A stretch of DNA of 64,000 bases from Arcobacter porcinus (GCF_004299785.2 NZ_CP036246.2:186001-250000), one strand, 5' to 3'. Shown: positions 17,718 to 27,432, counted from the first letter of the stretch. The notes: a model not told the origin generated them from the letters alone. Numbers and translations are program-made.

Positions 17718-19631
17718 ATGTTTTCAACTCTACATACATCTCAAACTGGATTAAATGCTTCAAGATACGCTATTGATAATGTAAGTAATAACCAAGCAAA
17801 TAAAAATACTGTTGGATATAAAAAAAGAGTAGCAGATTTAAGCGAAGTAAGATTAAATGGAGTACATATTACAGGTCAAGGTGTTAGTTTTGATGGAATA
17901 AGTCGAGTGACATCACAACATATGTATGATAAATTTATGCAAGAAAGTACAAAATCAAATTACTATAATAAATTATCAAATATGCTAGGTGGTGTTGAAA
18001 AAATATTTATTGAAACAGATACAAGTGGATTTTCAATAAATTTAAATAGATATTTCCAATCTGTAGAAAATTTAAGAACAAATCCACACTCAGAAGTTTA
18101 TAGAAATGCTATGCAAACTGAAGGTAAAGTTATTGTAGATGATTTGCAAAAACTTTATAGTAGTGTAGAGAAACAAGCTGCAATAGAAAAAAATGAATTA
18201 AAAACAGATTTAAAAGAGGTAAATTCTATTTTAAAAGAGATAGCTGATATAAATGCAAAAATAGAGAAATATACACCAGCTACTAATGATCTTTTAGATA
18301 AAAGAGATCTTCTTGAATTAGAGTTATCAAAATATGTTGATGTTGATATAAATAGAGTTCCAGGTTTTTATCAAATTAAAATTGGTGGACAAATAGCATT
18401 AAGTAATAATATCTTTGAAAAAGAGATAGAAATGCAAGATATTCATACAAAACAAGTTGATAAGTTTAATAATATTAAACAAAATTTAGATGGTTCTTCA
18501 ACAGTATATGATTCATTAAAATATAATGATAATTTTACAGCTAAAGCACCTTATGGACCAGATGATATTATTACTTATACATTAAATAGTGAATTTTCAG
18601 TTAGTGTAAGAGTTGGTGAAACAATTGTAGGAAATTGGGATGGAGATCCAAATGGAGTTCCAACTGCACAAGTTGTTACAAATGATAATATTACAAGAGC
18701 ATTGATGCTAAAAATTAATTCAAATGAAGAGATGAGTAAATTAGTAACTGCATATAATGGTGAATATGTATTAGATGAAAATGGAAAAAGTGTTCCAATG
18801 TATCCAAATAATGATAACTATTTAAGAATAGAATCAAATCTACCAGGTATTAGTAATGATTTTACTGGAAGAATTAGTGTTGAGAGAAAAACAGGTGCAG
18901 ATATAAATGGAAGAGAATCAATATATAGAAATGAAACAACAAGTAAAAATCCAATAAGTGATACAGTTTTAAAAATATATGAAGATGAATTAAGTTTAAC
19001 AAGTGGAAGTATGAGAGCGCAAGTAGAAAATCTTGCAAGTAGTAATCCAAATAATAAGTTTCAAAAATATCTTGATCAGTTAGATAGTTTTGCACAAACA
19101 TTATCAGACACTTATTCTGCTTATATAAGAGTTGGTGCTGATGATTACATTTATGGAAAAGAGGCATCAGATGCTTATAATAATCCACCATTCCCACAAA
19201 ACGGTGGAGATGTTGTAAACTTAAATCTATTTAGTGGAAGTAGTGTTAAGAATTTAAAATTTAATAAAAATGCTGTAAATGATTTAAATCAGCAGAACTT
19301 AGATTATCTTGCAAATTTACAATGGAAGGATAACTTATCATTTAAAGGACAAGCACAAAATCCAAATGATAAGAATGCAACATCTTTTATGGAGTTTTAT
19401 AGAAGTTTAAAAGTTGGAGTATCAATTGATAAAGAAGAATCAGGATATTCATATGAAGTGCAAAATGCGATTTCAGTTAATTTAGGAATGTCTTATAATG
19501 AAGTTGTAAAGGTAAATCCTGATGATGAAATGATTGATTTAATGAAATTTCAAGCAGCTTTTACAGCAAACTCACAAGTTATAACAGCAGTTGATCAGAT
19601 GATTCAAACACTTTTAGGTATGAAAAGATAA
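17718..19631 (+). CDS. flgK: Flagellar hook-associated protein 1, FlgK
   Basis: A 637-residue secreted junction protein between hook and filament. The N-terminus (TLHTSQTGLNASRYAIDNVSNN) and C-terminus (MIDLMKFQAAFTANSQVITA) form the paired D0 helices common to axial proteins. The middle variable domain is long and rich in Asn, Asp and Ser. An AAGGAAAAA sequence precedes the ATG. fliD, encoding the filament cap, follows after 21 bases. Confidence 0.93.
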   Translation: MFSTLHTSQTGLNASRYAIDNVSNNQANKNTVGYKKRVADLSEVRLNGVHITGQGVSFDGISRVTSQHMYDKFMQESTKSNYYNKLSNMLGGVEKIFIETDTSGFSINLNRYFQSVENLRTNPHSEVYRNAMQTEGKVIVDDLQKLYSSVEKQAAIEKNELKTDLKEVNSILKEIADINAKIEKYTPATNDLLDKRDLLELELSKYVDVDINRVPGFYQIKIGGQIALSNNIFEKEIEMQDIHTKQVDKFNNIKQNLDGSSTVYDSLKYNDNFTAKAPYGPDDIITYTLNSEFSVSVRVGETIVGNWDGDPNGVPTAQVVTNDNITRALMLKINSNEEMSKLVTAYNGEYVLDENGKSVPMYPNNDNYLRIESNLPGISNDFTGRISVERKTGADINGRESIYRNETTSKNPISDTVLKIYEDELSLTSGSMRAQVENLASSNPNNKFQKYLDQLDSFAQTLSDTYSAYIRVGADDYIYGKEASDAYNNPPFPQNGGDVVNLNLFSGSSVKNLKFNKNAVNDLNQQNLDYLANLQWKDNLSFKGQAQNPNDKNATSFMEFYRSLKVGVSIDKEESGYSYEVQNAISVNLGMSYNEVVKVNPDDEMIDLMKFQAAFTANSQVITAVDQMIQTLLGMKR

Positions 19632-19652
19632 ATTTTAAATAAGGAGTAAGAT

Positions 19653-21005
19653 ATGGCAGAAGGTATTTTAGGATTAGGTCAAGGACAAGCAGCTGGACTA
19701 AATAATGATATGATTGAAAAATTAAAAGCTGTTGATAGAAAAGCAACTGTTGAACCAATTGAAAAAAAACTAGAAAATTTTGAACCAGAAAGAGAAGCTA
19801 TTTCAAATATATCAACTAAAGTTGATGATTTTTTAAATGCTTTAAAAATCTTCTCTTTAAACCAAACAACAGGAGCAAGTGCTTTCCATCAAAAGAATGC
19901 AAATGTATATGGTGAAGGTGTTATATTTGATGCTGAAGATGTAAATTCATTGAAAAATGGTTCTATGAATGTTAAAGTTGAGCAACTTGCACAAAAAGAT
20001 GTTTGGCAAAGTGGATTATTTGATGGAACAACTACTACAAAAAATAGTTTAGTTGATCAAGGTGATTTAACTATAAATGGAACAACAATAAATACAGATG
20101 GTAAAACATATAGTGATTTAGTAAAAGAGATAAACAAAATTTCTGGTGTTGATGCTAGTTTAGTTGAAAATTCAGCTGGAGGATTTAGAATATCAATTAA
20201 AAGTAGTGAAACAGGAGAAGCAAATAAAATAAATATGAGTGGAGCTGCTGCTAATAGCCTATTTAAAGCAGATTCAACTGATGAAGAAACTTTAAAGAAA
20301 TACAATGTACTAAAAGCACAAGATATGGAACTTAGAGCAGATGGAGTTAATTATTCATCTAGTACAAATACTATGACAATAGATGGACTTAAAATTACTG
20401 CTACAAAAGAGAGTGGAAATTCAACGATTGAAATTTCAAATTATAATACTGATTTACCAAAGCAGATGCAAGAGTTTGCAAATAAATATAATGAGTTTAA
20501 ATCAGCGATAGAAAATGAACTATATAGTAGTGAATCAAGTGTTTATGATAAAAGTTCATTAAGAAATATGCTTGAGACTGTAAAGCAAGAACTATTTGGT
20601 AGTGGAAATAGTAATAGTTCACTGTTTAGCTTTGGATTTTCACTTGATTCAAAAAGTGGAGATCTTTTATTTAATCAAAAAGAGTTTGAAAAAGCAACTA
20701 AAGATGGAACAGAAGAGTTAGAAAAGCTTTTCACAGGAGTTCCAGAACAAAAAGGTGTAGCAACAAGATTGGATGAAGCTATTACTATTAACGGTGTAAA
20801 AAAAGGTTTGATTGATTATGAATTAAATATGATGAGTAGAGAAGAGACACTTAAGAAAGATAAAGAAACAGCTGAAACAGCTTTAGATACTAAATATAGT
20901 CTAATGGCACAACAATTTGCTGCTTATGGGGTAATTATAAATCAAATGGAAGCATCATTTTCTGGTTTAAAAATGTTAATAATGCAGTCTCAAGCTTCAA
21001 AATAG
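19653..21005 (+). CDS. fliD: Flagellar filament cap protein FliD
   Basis: A 450-residue secreted cap protein. The N-terminal region (LGLGQGQAAGLNNDMIEKLK) and the middle domain (MNVKVEQLAQKDVWQSGLF) match the FliD/HAP2 family, as does the C-terminal helical part (LMAQQFAAYGVIINQMEASFSGLKMLI). It stands between flgK and fliS, the usual late flagellar order. A terminator hairpin overlaps its stop codon. Confidence 0.93.
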   Translation: MAEGILGLGQGQAAGLNNDMIEKLKAVDRKATVEPIEKKLENFEPEREAISNISTKVDDFLNALKIFSLNQTTGASAFHQKNANVYGEGVIFDAEDVNSLKNGSMNVKVEQLAQKDVWQSGLFDGTTTTKNSLVDQGDLTINGTTINTDGKTYSDLVKEINKISGVDASLVENSAGGFRISIKSSETGEANKINMSGAAANSLFKADSTDEETLKKYNVLKAQDMELRADGVNYSSSTNTMTIDGLKITATKESGNSTIEISNYNTDLPKQMQEFANKYNEFKSAIENELYSSESSVYDKSSLRNMLETVKQELFGSGNSNSSLFSFGFSLDSKSGDLLFNQKEFEKATKDGTEELEKLFTGVPEQKGVATRLDEAITINGVKKGLIDYELNMMSREETLKKDKETAETALDTKYSLMAQQFAAYGVIINQMEASFSGLKMLIMQSQASK

Positions 21006-21029
21006 AAGATGTATAATCATCTTCTATTT
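21003..21029 (+). terminator. Terminator hairpin after fliD
   Basis: TAGAAGATG (21003-21011) pairs perfectly with CATCTTCTA (21018-21026) around a six-base loop, followed by TTT. The left arm includes the fliD stop codon. fliS downstream would then need its own promoter. Confidence 0.65.
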
Positions 21030-21038
21030 AAGCAAAGA

Positions 21039-21044
21039 TATAAT
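21039..21044 (+). promoter_or_regulatory. Candidate -10 box for fliS
   Basis: A TATAAT lies about 36 bases before the fliS ATG and just after the fliD terminator. No convincing -35 element is seen; it would overlap the terminator stem. Confidence 0.35.
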
Positions 21045-21080
21045 ATACTCAAAAAAAATCTTATTTGGAGTTGAAAACTT

Positions 21081-21437
21081 ATGGGGATTGAATTATATAA
21101 TCAACAAAATGCGATATCAGATGATCCATATGCTTTGGTTCTTAAGCTTTATGAAGGAATTATAAAATATTTATCTTTTGTAAAGAATGCAATAAATGAA
21201 GGTGATGTAGAGAATAAATTTATCTATATCAACAAATCAATAGCAATTTTTGATGAACTTAGAAATGTATTAGATTTTGATGGTGGAGAAGTTGCATTTT
21301 ATCTTGATGGTTTATACTTATATCAAATAGAGACTCTATTTAGTGCAGGAGTTGATGATAATTTAAATAAAATCAATCAAGTTGTAAAAGTTGTACAAGG
21401 ATTAATAGACGCATGGAAAGAAGAGACTGGTCTTTAA
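21081..21437 (+). CDS. fliS: Flagellin export chaperone FliS
   Basis: A 118-residue helical cytosolic chaperone that binds flagellin and prevents early polymerisation. YNQQNAISDDPYALVLKLYEGIIKYL near the N-terminus is the conserved FliS segment, and the length is usual. The ATG is preceded by TTGGAG. Its 3' end overlaps the next ORF by 25 bases. Confidence 0.92.
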   Translation: MGIELYNQQNAISDDPYALVLKLYEGIIKYLSFVKNAINEGDVENKFIYINKSIAIFDELRNVLDFDGGEVAFYLDGLYLYQIETLFSAGVDDNLNKINQVVKVVQGLIDAWKEETGL

Positions 21438-21682
21438 AACTTCTAAAAGAGTTAAGATATATTGACTCTTTAGATTCTTATGAAAAAGCTGATTCATTGG
21501 TTTTATGGTATGAAGAGCATTTTACAAATAATAAAATAGAAGATTTGGATTTAGAAGAGTCTGAACTTCTAATATTTGAAGAGCTCTTTTTTAAAAATCT
21601 TAATTTTCTAAAAGAGCAAAAAGAGATAGCAAGAATTGATTTACAAAATTTAAAAAAAGTTAAAAGTTTTTTAAAAAACTAA
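21413..21682 (+). CDS. FliT-like small protein overlapping fliS
   Basis: An 89-residue, helix-rich, acidic protein whose ATG lies inside the last 25 bases of fliS in another frame. FliT, the chaperone of FliD, commonly follows fliS and has this size and helical character, but no clear sequence signature is visible. The end overlaps the tail of convergent tilS by 12 bases. The reading frame is intact and no better start exists downstream, which supports a real, translationally coupled gene. Confidence 0.6.
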   Translation: MERRDWSLKLLKELRYIDSLDSYEKADSLVLWYEEHFTNNKIEDLDLEESELLIFEELFFKNLNFLKEQKEIARIDLQNLKKVKSFLKN

Positions 21683-22651
21683 ATCTTCTTTTTTGATACT
21701 ATTTTTATAAATATAAGCTCTTATGTTTTTTGGGATTTTTTTAACTCTACAAAACTCTTTAAAATCTTTATCTAGAGTAATATCTTCTTTTGGAGCTATA
21801 AATATATAATTTTCATTTATAGCTACATTTATTTTATGTGATAATGTAATCTCTTTTTGTTTTAATATTTCATCTCTTTGTTTTTGACTTATTAAAAAAC
21901 CTCTTTTTTTTAAAGAAATATCAATAATTTTAAGATTTAAATTATCATCATTTAAATTTTCAAATATCTCTAAATCATTAAATATCTTTATAGGAGATAA
22001 TTTTAAATTCAAAGAAATCATATCTTTTTTTAAAAATTCAAAACTATTTTTTACTCCATCAGAAAAATTATTTATAAATTGATCTGAAAACCTATTTCTA
22101 AAGTAGTTTCTTCTATATTTTTCATCACTATTTGAACTATCTATAAAATATTTAATTTTATTCTTTCTCAAATAGTTTTCAAGTTCATTTCTTGAAATAT
22201 TTAAAAGAGGTCTAAATATAGAGTATTTTTCTCTTTTATCAAACTCTTGCATTCCTAAAAGTTCAAACAGTCCAGCACCTTTACTAAATTGCATTAAAAA
22301 CCATTCAAAAAGGTCATTTAATTGATGAGCTGTTATTAAAATATCATAAGAGTTCTCTTCTATAATCTTTTCAAAAAAATCATATCTACTATCTCTTGCA
22401 TTTTTCTCAAAATTAGAATTTGAGTCAAATTTTATATCTTTTATATATATCTTTTTATTATATTTTTCTGCTAACTCTTTTGCATATTTTATCTCTTCTT
22501 TTGATTGTTCTCTCATATTATAATTAACAATAGCAATATCAAAAGGAGTATTTGAGTTTAAAAGAAGGAAGAATAAAGCAGAAGAATCAACTCCAGCTGA
22601 AAAAGCTAGAAGATTCTTTTTATTGTTTAATTTACTAAAATCTACAATCAT
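21671..22651 (-). CDS. tilS: tRNA(Ile)-lysidine synthase
   Basis: A 326-residue cytosolic enzyme that converts the wobble C34 of the AUA-reading tRNA-Ile to lysidine using ATP. The PP-loop is at residues 18-23 as SAGVDS, a variant of the usual SGGxDS. LITAHQLNDLFEWFLMQFSKGAG and RPLL further mark the family. It is shorter than E. coli TilS, which has extra C-terminal domains. It overlaps rimO by four bases. Confidence 0.9.
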   Translation of the reverse strand: MIVDFSKLNNKKNLLAFSAGVDSSALFFLLLNSNTPFDIAIVNYNMREQSKEEIKYAKELAEKYNKKIYIKDIKFDSNSNFEKNARDSRYDFFEKIIEENSYDILITAHQLNDLFEWFLMQFSKGAGLFELLGMQEFDKREKYSIFRPLLNISRNELENYLRKNKIKYFIDSSNSDEKYRRNYFRNRFSDQFINNFSDGVKNSFEFLKKDMISLNLKLSPIKIFNDLEIFENLNDDNLNLKIIDISLKKRGFLISQKQRDEILKQKEITLSHKINVAINENYIFIAPKEDITLDKDFKEFCRVKKIPKNIRAYIYKNSIKKEDLVF

Positions 22652-23988
22652 ACTTTTCTAATAATTTTTGCTAAGAGTTTATCTCCTGCAATTTGAGTGG
22701 CTTCAACTTCATATATTTCACCATATTTTATCTCTAAATTATCTTCATTATCATTTATATATATTTCACCATCAATTTCAGGAGCCCAAAGAGTTTTTCT
22801 AGCACTTAAAAGATATTCGTGTTCATCACTCTCTCCATCAATATAAACTTCAAAAGTTTTCCCAATATCATTTTCTAATGATTTTAAAGTTGTTTCGTAA
22901 ATAATCTCTCCTAAAATAGAAGCTCTTTCATCTATAAGTTCTTGATCTATTTTATCTTCTCTAGTTTCTGCATTCGTTCCCTCTTCATCAGAGTATGAAA
23001 AAACATTTGCTCTATCAAAACCAAAACTCTCTACATACTTACAAAGTTCTTCAAAATCATTTTCATTTTCCCCTGGATGTCCAGCTATAAAAGTTGTTCT
23101 TACAAATGAGTTTGGTTTTGATTTCATATAATCTACAAGCTCTCTTAATTTTTCGCTTCCTTTTCCTCTTTTCATAATTTTTAACATAGATTGAGAAATA
23201 TGTTGAAGTGGCATATCAAAATAGTTTACAAATACTTTTGAATCTGCGATTTTATCAATTAATGATAGAGTTGTAGTGCTTGGATATAGATATAAAATTC
23301 TAGCTGTTTTTACACCTTCTATTTTTTCAACTTCAGAAATAAGTTGTTCTAAACCATCATTTATTCCTAAATCTCTTAAAAATGATGATGAATCTTGAGA
23401 GACAAATGAAAAGTCTTTAAATCCTTTTGAGACTAAATTTTTAACCTCTTTTACCAATGATTGTAGAGTTCTTGAATGAAGCTTTCCTTTAAAAGATGGA
23501 ATTGCACAAAAAGAACATGCTTGATTACAGCCTTCGCTTAACTTTACATAAGCATGATAGTTTGAACCTGTAATAACTCTATCATTATCATCATTTGCAA
23601 GGAAAACTTCATTTGAAAATTTAGATCTTTTTTCATTTACAAGTTTATCAATTTTGTCATAATCACCAACACCTGTAAAAATATCAATCTCTTTTAGCTC
23701 TTTTTGTAAATCATCTTTATATCTTTCACTTAAGCATCCAGCCATAACTAAAACAGACTCTTTTTTTCTATCATTATGAAGATTTAAAGTTGTATTTATA
23801 CTCTCTTCTTTTGCACTATCAATAAAACCACAAGTGTTTACAATGATTAAATCAGCTTGTGTTTGATCATCTGTTAATTCATAATCTCTTAGTTTTCCTA
23901 ACATAACTTCACTATCAACTAAGTTTTTTGTACAGCCAAGGCTTACTAAATGAAGCTTTTTTTTAGGTTTTTCTTCAGTAAATTTCAT
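22648..23988 (-). CDS. rimO: Ribosomal protein S12 methylthiotransferase RimO
   Basis: A 446-residue radical-SAM enzyme that methylthiolates an aspartate of ribosomal protein S12. The N-terminal UPF0004 domain starts with VSLGCTKNLVDSEVMLGKL, which carries the first cluster cysteine; NTCGFI and AGCLSERY carry the other two. The radical-SAM motif CNQACSFCAIP lies near residue 155, and a TRAM domain closes the protein. The SLGCTKNLVDSE start separates RimO from MiaB. tilS follows on the same strand. Confidence 0.95.
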   Translation of the reverse strand: MKFTEEKPKKKLHLVSLGCTKNLVDSEVMLGKLRDYELTDDQTQADLIIVNTCGFIDSAKEESINTTLNLHNDRKKESVLVMAGCLSERYKDDLQKELKEIDIFTGVGDYDKIDKLVNEKRSKFSNEVFLANDDNDRVITGSNYHAYVKLSEGCNQACSFCAIPSFKGKLHSRTLQSLVKEVKNLVSKGFKDFSFVSQDSSSFLRDLGINDGLEQLISEVEKIEGVKTARILYLYPSTTTLSLIDKIADSKVFVNYFDMPLQHISQSMLKIMKRGKGSEKLRELVDYMKSKPNSFVRTTFIAGHPGENENDFEELCKYVESFGFDRANVFSYSDEEGTNAETREDKIDQELIDERASILGEIIYETTLKSLENDIGKTFEVYIDGESDEHEYLLSARKTLWAPEIDGEIYINDNEDNLEIKYGEIYEVEATQIAGDKLLAKIIRKV

Positions 23989-24106
23989 CTATATTTATCC
24001 ATATTCTATTTTTAAAAGTTTGAGATTTTATCATATAAGAGCATTTATACATATTAATAAGCAAATAAGTAGTAAGATAAAGTTGAAATTTTATATAAGG
24101 ATTAAA

Positions 24107-24505
24107 ATGTATAAAAAACTATTATTTATAATAACACTTATTTCAACTCTATTTTTTGTAGCTTGTTCAAAACCAAATGCTTTGGAAGATGCTAGTTTTA
24201 AAGCTATTGAATTAAATAGCAAAGAGATTTCTAATAGTCCTAAAGTTGCAAATATTAGCTTTGGAAAAGATTTAAAAGTATATGGAAATTTAGGATGTAA
24301 TAACTTTTTTGGAAATTATTTAATAGAAAAATCAAACCTTGTGATTGGTGAAGTTGGAAGTACTATGATGATGTGCCAAAATATGGAAACAGAAAGAGAG
24401 TTTATGAATGTTTTAGAAAATGTTAAAACTTATAAAATAGAAGAAAATAGTTTAATCTTTTTTGACAAAGATAATAAAATAATAGCTAAATTTGTAAAAG
24501 AGTAA
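24107..24505 (+). CDS. META-domain lipoprotein (HslJ-like)
   Basis: A 132-residue lipoprotein. The ATG at 24107, preceded by ATAAGGATTAAA, gives a clean signal peptide (YKKLLFIITLISTLFFVAC) with the lipobox cysteine near residue 20; the longer frame from 24020 has no such logic. The rest matches the META/HslJ fold, with NISFGKDLKVYGNLGCNNFFGNY and the STMMMCQNMETEREFMNVL motif. Members are linked to envelope stress or heat-shock phenotypes, but the biochemical role is not established. Confidence 0.85.
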   Translation: MYKKLLFIITLISTLFFVACSKPNALEDASFKAIELNSKEISNSPKVANISFGKDLKVYGNLGCNNFFGNYLIEKSNLVIGEVGSTMMMCQNMETEREFMNVLENVKTYKIEENSLIFFDKDNKIIAKFVKE

Positions 24506-24518
24506 AAGACTCTTTTAC
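24494..24518. terminator. Bidirectional terminator hairpin
   Basis: GTAAAAGAGT (24494-24503) pairs with ACTCTTTTAC (24509-24518), loop AAAAG. It overlaps the end of the META-domain gene and lies against the convergent panC stop. Confidence 0.6.
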
Positions 24519-25333
24519 ATCCAGATATTATCAAGAAGTCTTATTTTACCAAATCTTACAACAACTAAAATAATTGTATTTTTTGGCTCTATTACTTTTA
24601 TTTCATTAAAATTATTATCTACAACCTTCACATATTCTACATCAAGGTTTTCAAGAACTTCATAAATTTTATTAATTACAATTTGTGAATCTCTCTCTCC
24701 TCTTGCAATAAGATTTCCAGCCATATAGATTGATTTTGATATTTTTAAAGCTTCTATCTTTTGATTTGCATCTAAATATACATTTCTTGAGCTAAGAGCT
24801 AAACCACTATTTTCTCTAATAATAGGACAAGGAACTATATTTATATTTAAAAATAGATTTTTTACCATTTGTTGAATTAAAGTTAATTGTTGAGCATCTT
24901 TCTTACCAAAATATGCATTTGTAGGACGAGTTAAATTAAAAAGTTTTAAAACAACTTGTAAAACACCATCAAAATGTCCAGGTCTTGTAAAGCCTTCAAG
25001 TACATAAGAATTTTGTGGAGCTTTTATTAAAACTTCACTATTTTCATACATTGTAGAAACTTCAGGCATAAAAAGAAAATCTACTTTACACATTTGACAT
25101 ATTTTTGCATCTGCTTCAGCTTTTCTTGGATATGAACTTAAATCTTCATTTGGCAAAAATTGAGTTGGATTTACAAATATTGAAACAATTACAAAATCAT
25201 TATTTGCTCTTGCTTCTTTTATTAAACTAATGTGACCATCGTGCAAAGCACCCATTGTTGGAACAAAACCAATAGTTCCATTTAACTCTTTTCTAATCTC
25301 TTTTAACTCTTCAATAGTTTTTACTATTTTCAA
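24515..25333 (-). CDS. panC: Pantothenate synthetase
   Basis: A 272-residue cytosolic enzyme joining pantoate and beta-alanine in coenzyme A synthesis. FVPTMGALHDGHISLI holds the HIGH-like nucleotide-binding motif, and FVNPTQFLPNEDLSSYPR, YFGKKDAQQL and ALSSRNVYL are conserved active-site segments. Its usual partners panB and panD are not adjacent. The upstream minus-strand gene is an ABC permease about 20 bases away. Confidence 0.95.
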   Translation of the reverse strand: MKIVKTIEELKEIRKELNGTIGFVPTMGALHDGHISLIKEARANNDFVIVSIFVNPTQFLPNEDLSSYPRKAEADAKICQMCKVDFLFMPEVSTMYENSEVLIKAPQNSYVLEGFTRPGHFDGVLQVVLKLFNLTRPTNAYFGKKDAQQLTLIQQMVKNLFLNINIVPCPIIRENSGLALSSRNVYLDANQKIEALKISKSIYMAGNLIARGERDSQIVINKIYEVLENLDVEYVKVVDNNFNEIKVIEPKNTIILVVVRFGKIRLLDNIWM

Positions 25334-25356
25334 CTCAATATTCCTTCTTATTAAAA

Positions 25357-26316
25357 TTAATTTTCATTATAGTTTGGATTTAGTTTAAGTAAAACTAAAT
25401 CAGCAATAATATTTCCTACAAGAGTAAGAAATGCCCCAATTATTAATATTCCCATAATTACAGGGTAATCATGACTTAATGCACTTTGATAAAATAAAAG
25501 ACCCATTCCATCTATTGAAAAAATAGTTTCTAATATTACACTTCCACCAATAATTCCAGGTAAACTCAAACCCAAAAGAGTGATAATTGGTGGATATAAA
25601 TTTGGTAAAATATAGTTTCTTAAGACTATTTTATTGCTTAATCCTCTAGCTTTTGCAAAAAATATATAATCACTTTTTAAAATCTCAATTGTTAGTGCTC
25701 TAACATACAGAGTTAAACTTCCAATTCCTGCAAAAACAATTATAAAAATTGGCAAAATTAAATGCCAAGCAAAATCTAAATAGTAAGATAAGCTTCCATC
25801 GTTTGGAACACTATGAAGTCCAGCTATTGGAAGAATTTCAAAATATATAGAAAAAATCAAAACTAAAATCAATGCCAAATAAAATGATGGCATTGAAAAG
25901 CTAAGTAGTGATAACTGCTTTACAAATTTATCAAAAAAACTGTTTTGTTTAAGAGCTGCTTTTATACCTAAATATAAACTTATTACAAAAATAAAAAACA
26001 TTGAAACAATATTTAAAATAAGAGTAACACTAATTCTAGATAAAATCTCATCTTTTACAGCTACTCCACTTGAAAAAGAGATACCAAAATCAAGATTAAT
26101 AATAGAGAAAAGCCATGAAAAATATTGTATATGAAGTGCCTTATCAAGACCATAAATCTCTTTTAAATTATCTATTGCTTCAGGAGTAATATTTGGATTT
26201 AACTCTCCACTTGCAAAAAAAGAGTTTGGTGCTAAATTTATAGCTATAAATGAAATTAAGCTAATTATAAAAAGCATAACAATAAGATATAATATTTTCT
26301 TAAAAAACAGTTTCAT
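25357..26316 (-). CDS. Oligopeptide-type ABC transporter permease (DppB/YejB family)
   Basis: A 319-residue inner-membrane permease. The start at 26316 (MKLFFKKILYLIVMLFIISLI) is preferred; the frame stays open a further 58 codons into the oppositely oriented acpS, but that part has no family resemblance. The N-terminal helix, the GLDKALHIQYFSWLFSIINLDFG segment and the C-terminal EAA-like region (ARGLSNKIVLRNYILPNL) are typical of DppB/OppB/YejB. No other subunit of this transporter is in the window beside it, so the substrate cannot be named. Confidence 0.87.
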   Translation of the reverse strand: MKLFFKKILYLIVMLFIISLISFIAINLAPNSFFASGELNPNITPEAIDNLKEIYGLDKALHIQYFSWLFSIINLDFGISFSSGVAVKDEILSRISVTLILNIVSMFFIFVISLYLGIKAALKQNSFFDKFVKQLSLLSFSMPSFYLALILVLIFSIYFEILPIAGLHSVPNDGSLSYYLDFAWHLILPIFIIVFAGIGSLTLYVRALTIEILKSDYIFFAKARGLSNKIVLRNYILPNLYPPIITLLGLSLPGIIGGSVILETIFSIDGMGLLFYQSALSHDYPVIMGILIIGAFLTLVGNIIADLVLLKLNPNYNEN

Positions 26317-26345
26317 AGCCGAGATTATACAAAAGATAGGATTAA

Positions 26346-26696
26346 ATGATAGGTATAGATATAGTAAATATTGATAGAGTAAAAAAATTAAAAGAGAAGT
26401 TTGAAGATAAATTTTATGATAGATTTTTAAGTAGTTCTGAAAAGCTTTTAATACAAAGAGTTGAAACAGCAGCTGGATTTTGGGCAGCAAAAGAGGCAGC
26501 TAGTAAAGCAATAGGTACAGGTATTGGAGAAATTTGTAGTTTTCAAGATATAAAAATAAAAAAAGATAAAAATAATGCACCAAAAATAAAGTATAGTAAA
26601 GCCTTAAGAAAAAGATTTAATATTAAAAAATCGTATCTTAGTATTACTCATGATGGTGGTTTTGCTATTGCTGTTGTTGTAAATATTTTTAAATAA
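26346..26696 (+). CDS. acpS: Holo-[acyl-carrier-protein] synthase
   Basis: A 116-residue enzyme that transfers 4'-phosphopantetheine from CoA to acyl carrier protein. MIGIDIVNIDRVKKL holds the metal-binding aspartate, and FWAAKEAASKAIGTGIG contains the second conserved motif with catalytic Glu and Lys. LSITHDGGFAIAVVV is the conserved C-terminal strand. It is divergent from the ABC permease across about 30 bases. Confidence 0.94.
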   Translation: MIGIDIVNIDRVKKLKEKFEDKFYDRFLSSSEKLLIQRVETAAGFWAAKEAASKAIGTGIGEICSFQDIKIKKDKNNAPKIKYSKALRKRFNIKKSYLSITHDGGFAIAVVVNIFK

Positions 26697-26709
26697 TAAA
26701 GGAGAGATT

Positions 26710-27411
26710 ATGATGAATTGTGATGATAAATTAGGAGTTTGCTCTGTAAGTAGTGATGAAAGTGCGAATATAAAACTAAAATTAGATAAAAAAGCTACAC
26801 TTTATTATATTGGTGATCCTATGTGTTCTTGGTGTTATGGGATGGGTGATATACTAAAAAATGTAGAGAAATATTGCAAAATAAATGGAATAAAGTTTCA
26901 AATTTTAGTTGCTGGTTTAAGAGCTGGTGGAGGAGATGTTTGGAATGATAACTTTAAATCTTTTTTAAAAAATGAGTGGAATAAAATATCAGAACTTACA
27001 AAAAAAGAGTTCTCTTTTTCTATTTTTAATCTTGATTTTTTTAATTATGATACAAGACCAGCTTGTAAAGCAGTTTACATTGTTAAAAAAATGACAAATA
27101 ATGATAGCTTAGTAAGTCTTGATTTCTTTTCAAAGATTCAAAGTAAATTTTATGCAAAATCAGAAGATCCAAAAGAGTTGGGATTCTATGAAGAGATTTG
27201 TAAAGAAACTAAAATTGATTTTAAAGAGTTCTCAGAACTATTTAATGATGAAAAAACAGGGGATGAATTAGAAAAAGAGTTTATGTTTTCAAGAACTTTT
27301 TCACCATCAATGCCAAGTTTAGTTCTTATAAATGATGAGAAAAAAACTAATATATCTATTGGATATAGTAAATATGAAGATGTAATTTCTAGATTAGAGA
27401 AAGTTTTATAA
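26710..27411 (+). CDS. DsbA-family (FrnE-like) thioredoxin-fold protein
   Basis: A 233-residue protein with a thioredoxin fold and the CxxC motif CSWC at residues 39-42 in YIGDPMCSWCYGMG. No signal peptide is present, so it is probably a cytosolic member of the DsbA/FrnE-like oxidoreductases rather than the periplasmic DsbA. An AAAGGAGA ribosome-binding site precedes two in-frame ATGs (26710, 26713). A strong hairpin follows the stop. The redox partner is unknown. Confidence 0.8.
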   Translation: MMNCDDKLGVCSVSSDESANIKLKLDKKATLYYIGDPMCSWCYGMGDILKNVEKYCKINGIKFQILVAGLRAGGGDVWNDNFKSFLKNEWNKISELTKKEFSFSIFNLDFFNYDTRPACKAVYIVKKMTNNDSLVSLDFFSKIQSKFYAKSEDPKELGFYEEICKETKIDFKEFSELFNDEKTGDELEKEFMFSRTFSPSMPSLVLINDEKKTNISIGYSKYEDVISRLEKVL

Positions 27412-27432
27412 AATAGGTCTTGTGACCTATTT
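27411..27432. terminator. Bidirectional terminator hairpin
   Basis: AAATAGGTC (27411-27419) pairs perfectly with GACCTATTT (27424-27432) around a TTGT loop, between the convergent DsbA-like gene and gltS. Confidence 0.7.

Noticed and set aside
26317..26490. 58-codon N-terminal extension of the ABC permease.
   Set aside because: It would overlap acpS on the other strand and contains no permease-like sequence; a normal start with a membrane helix exists at 26316.
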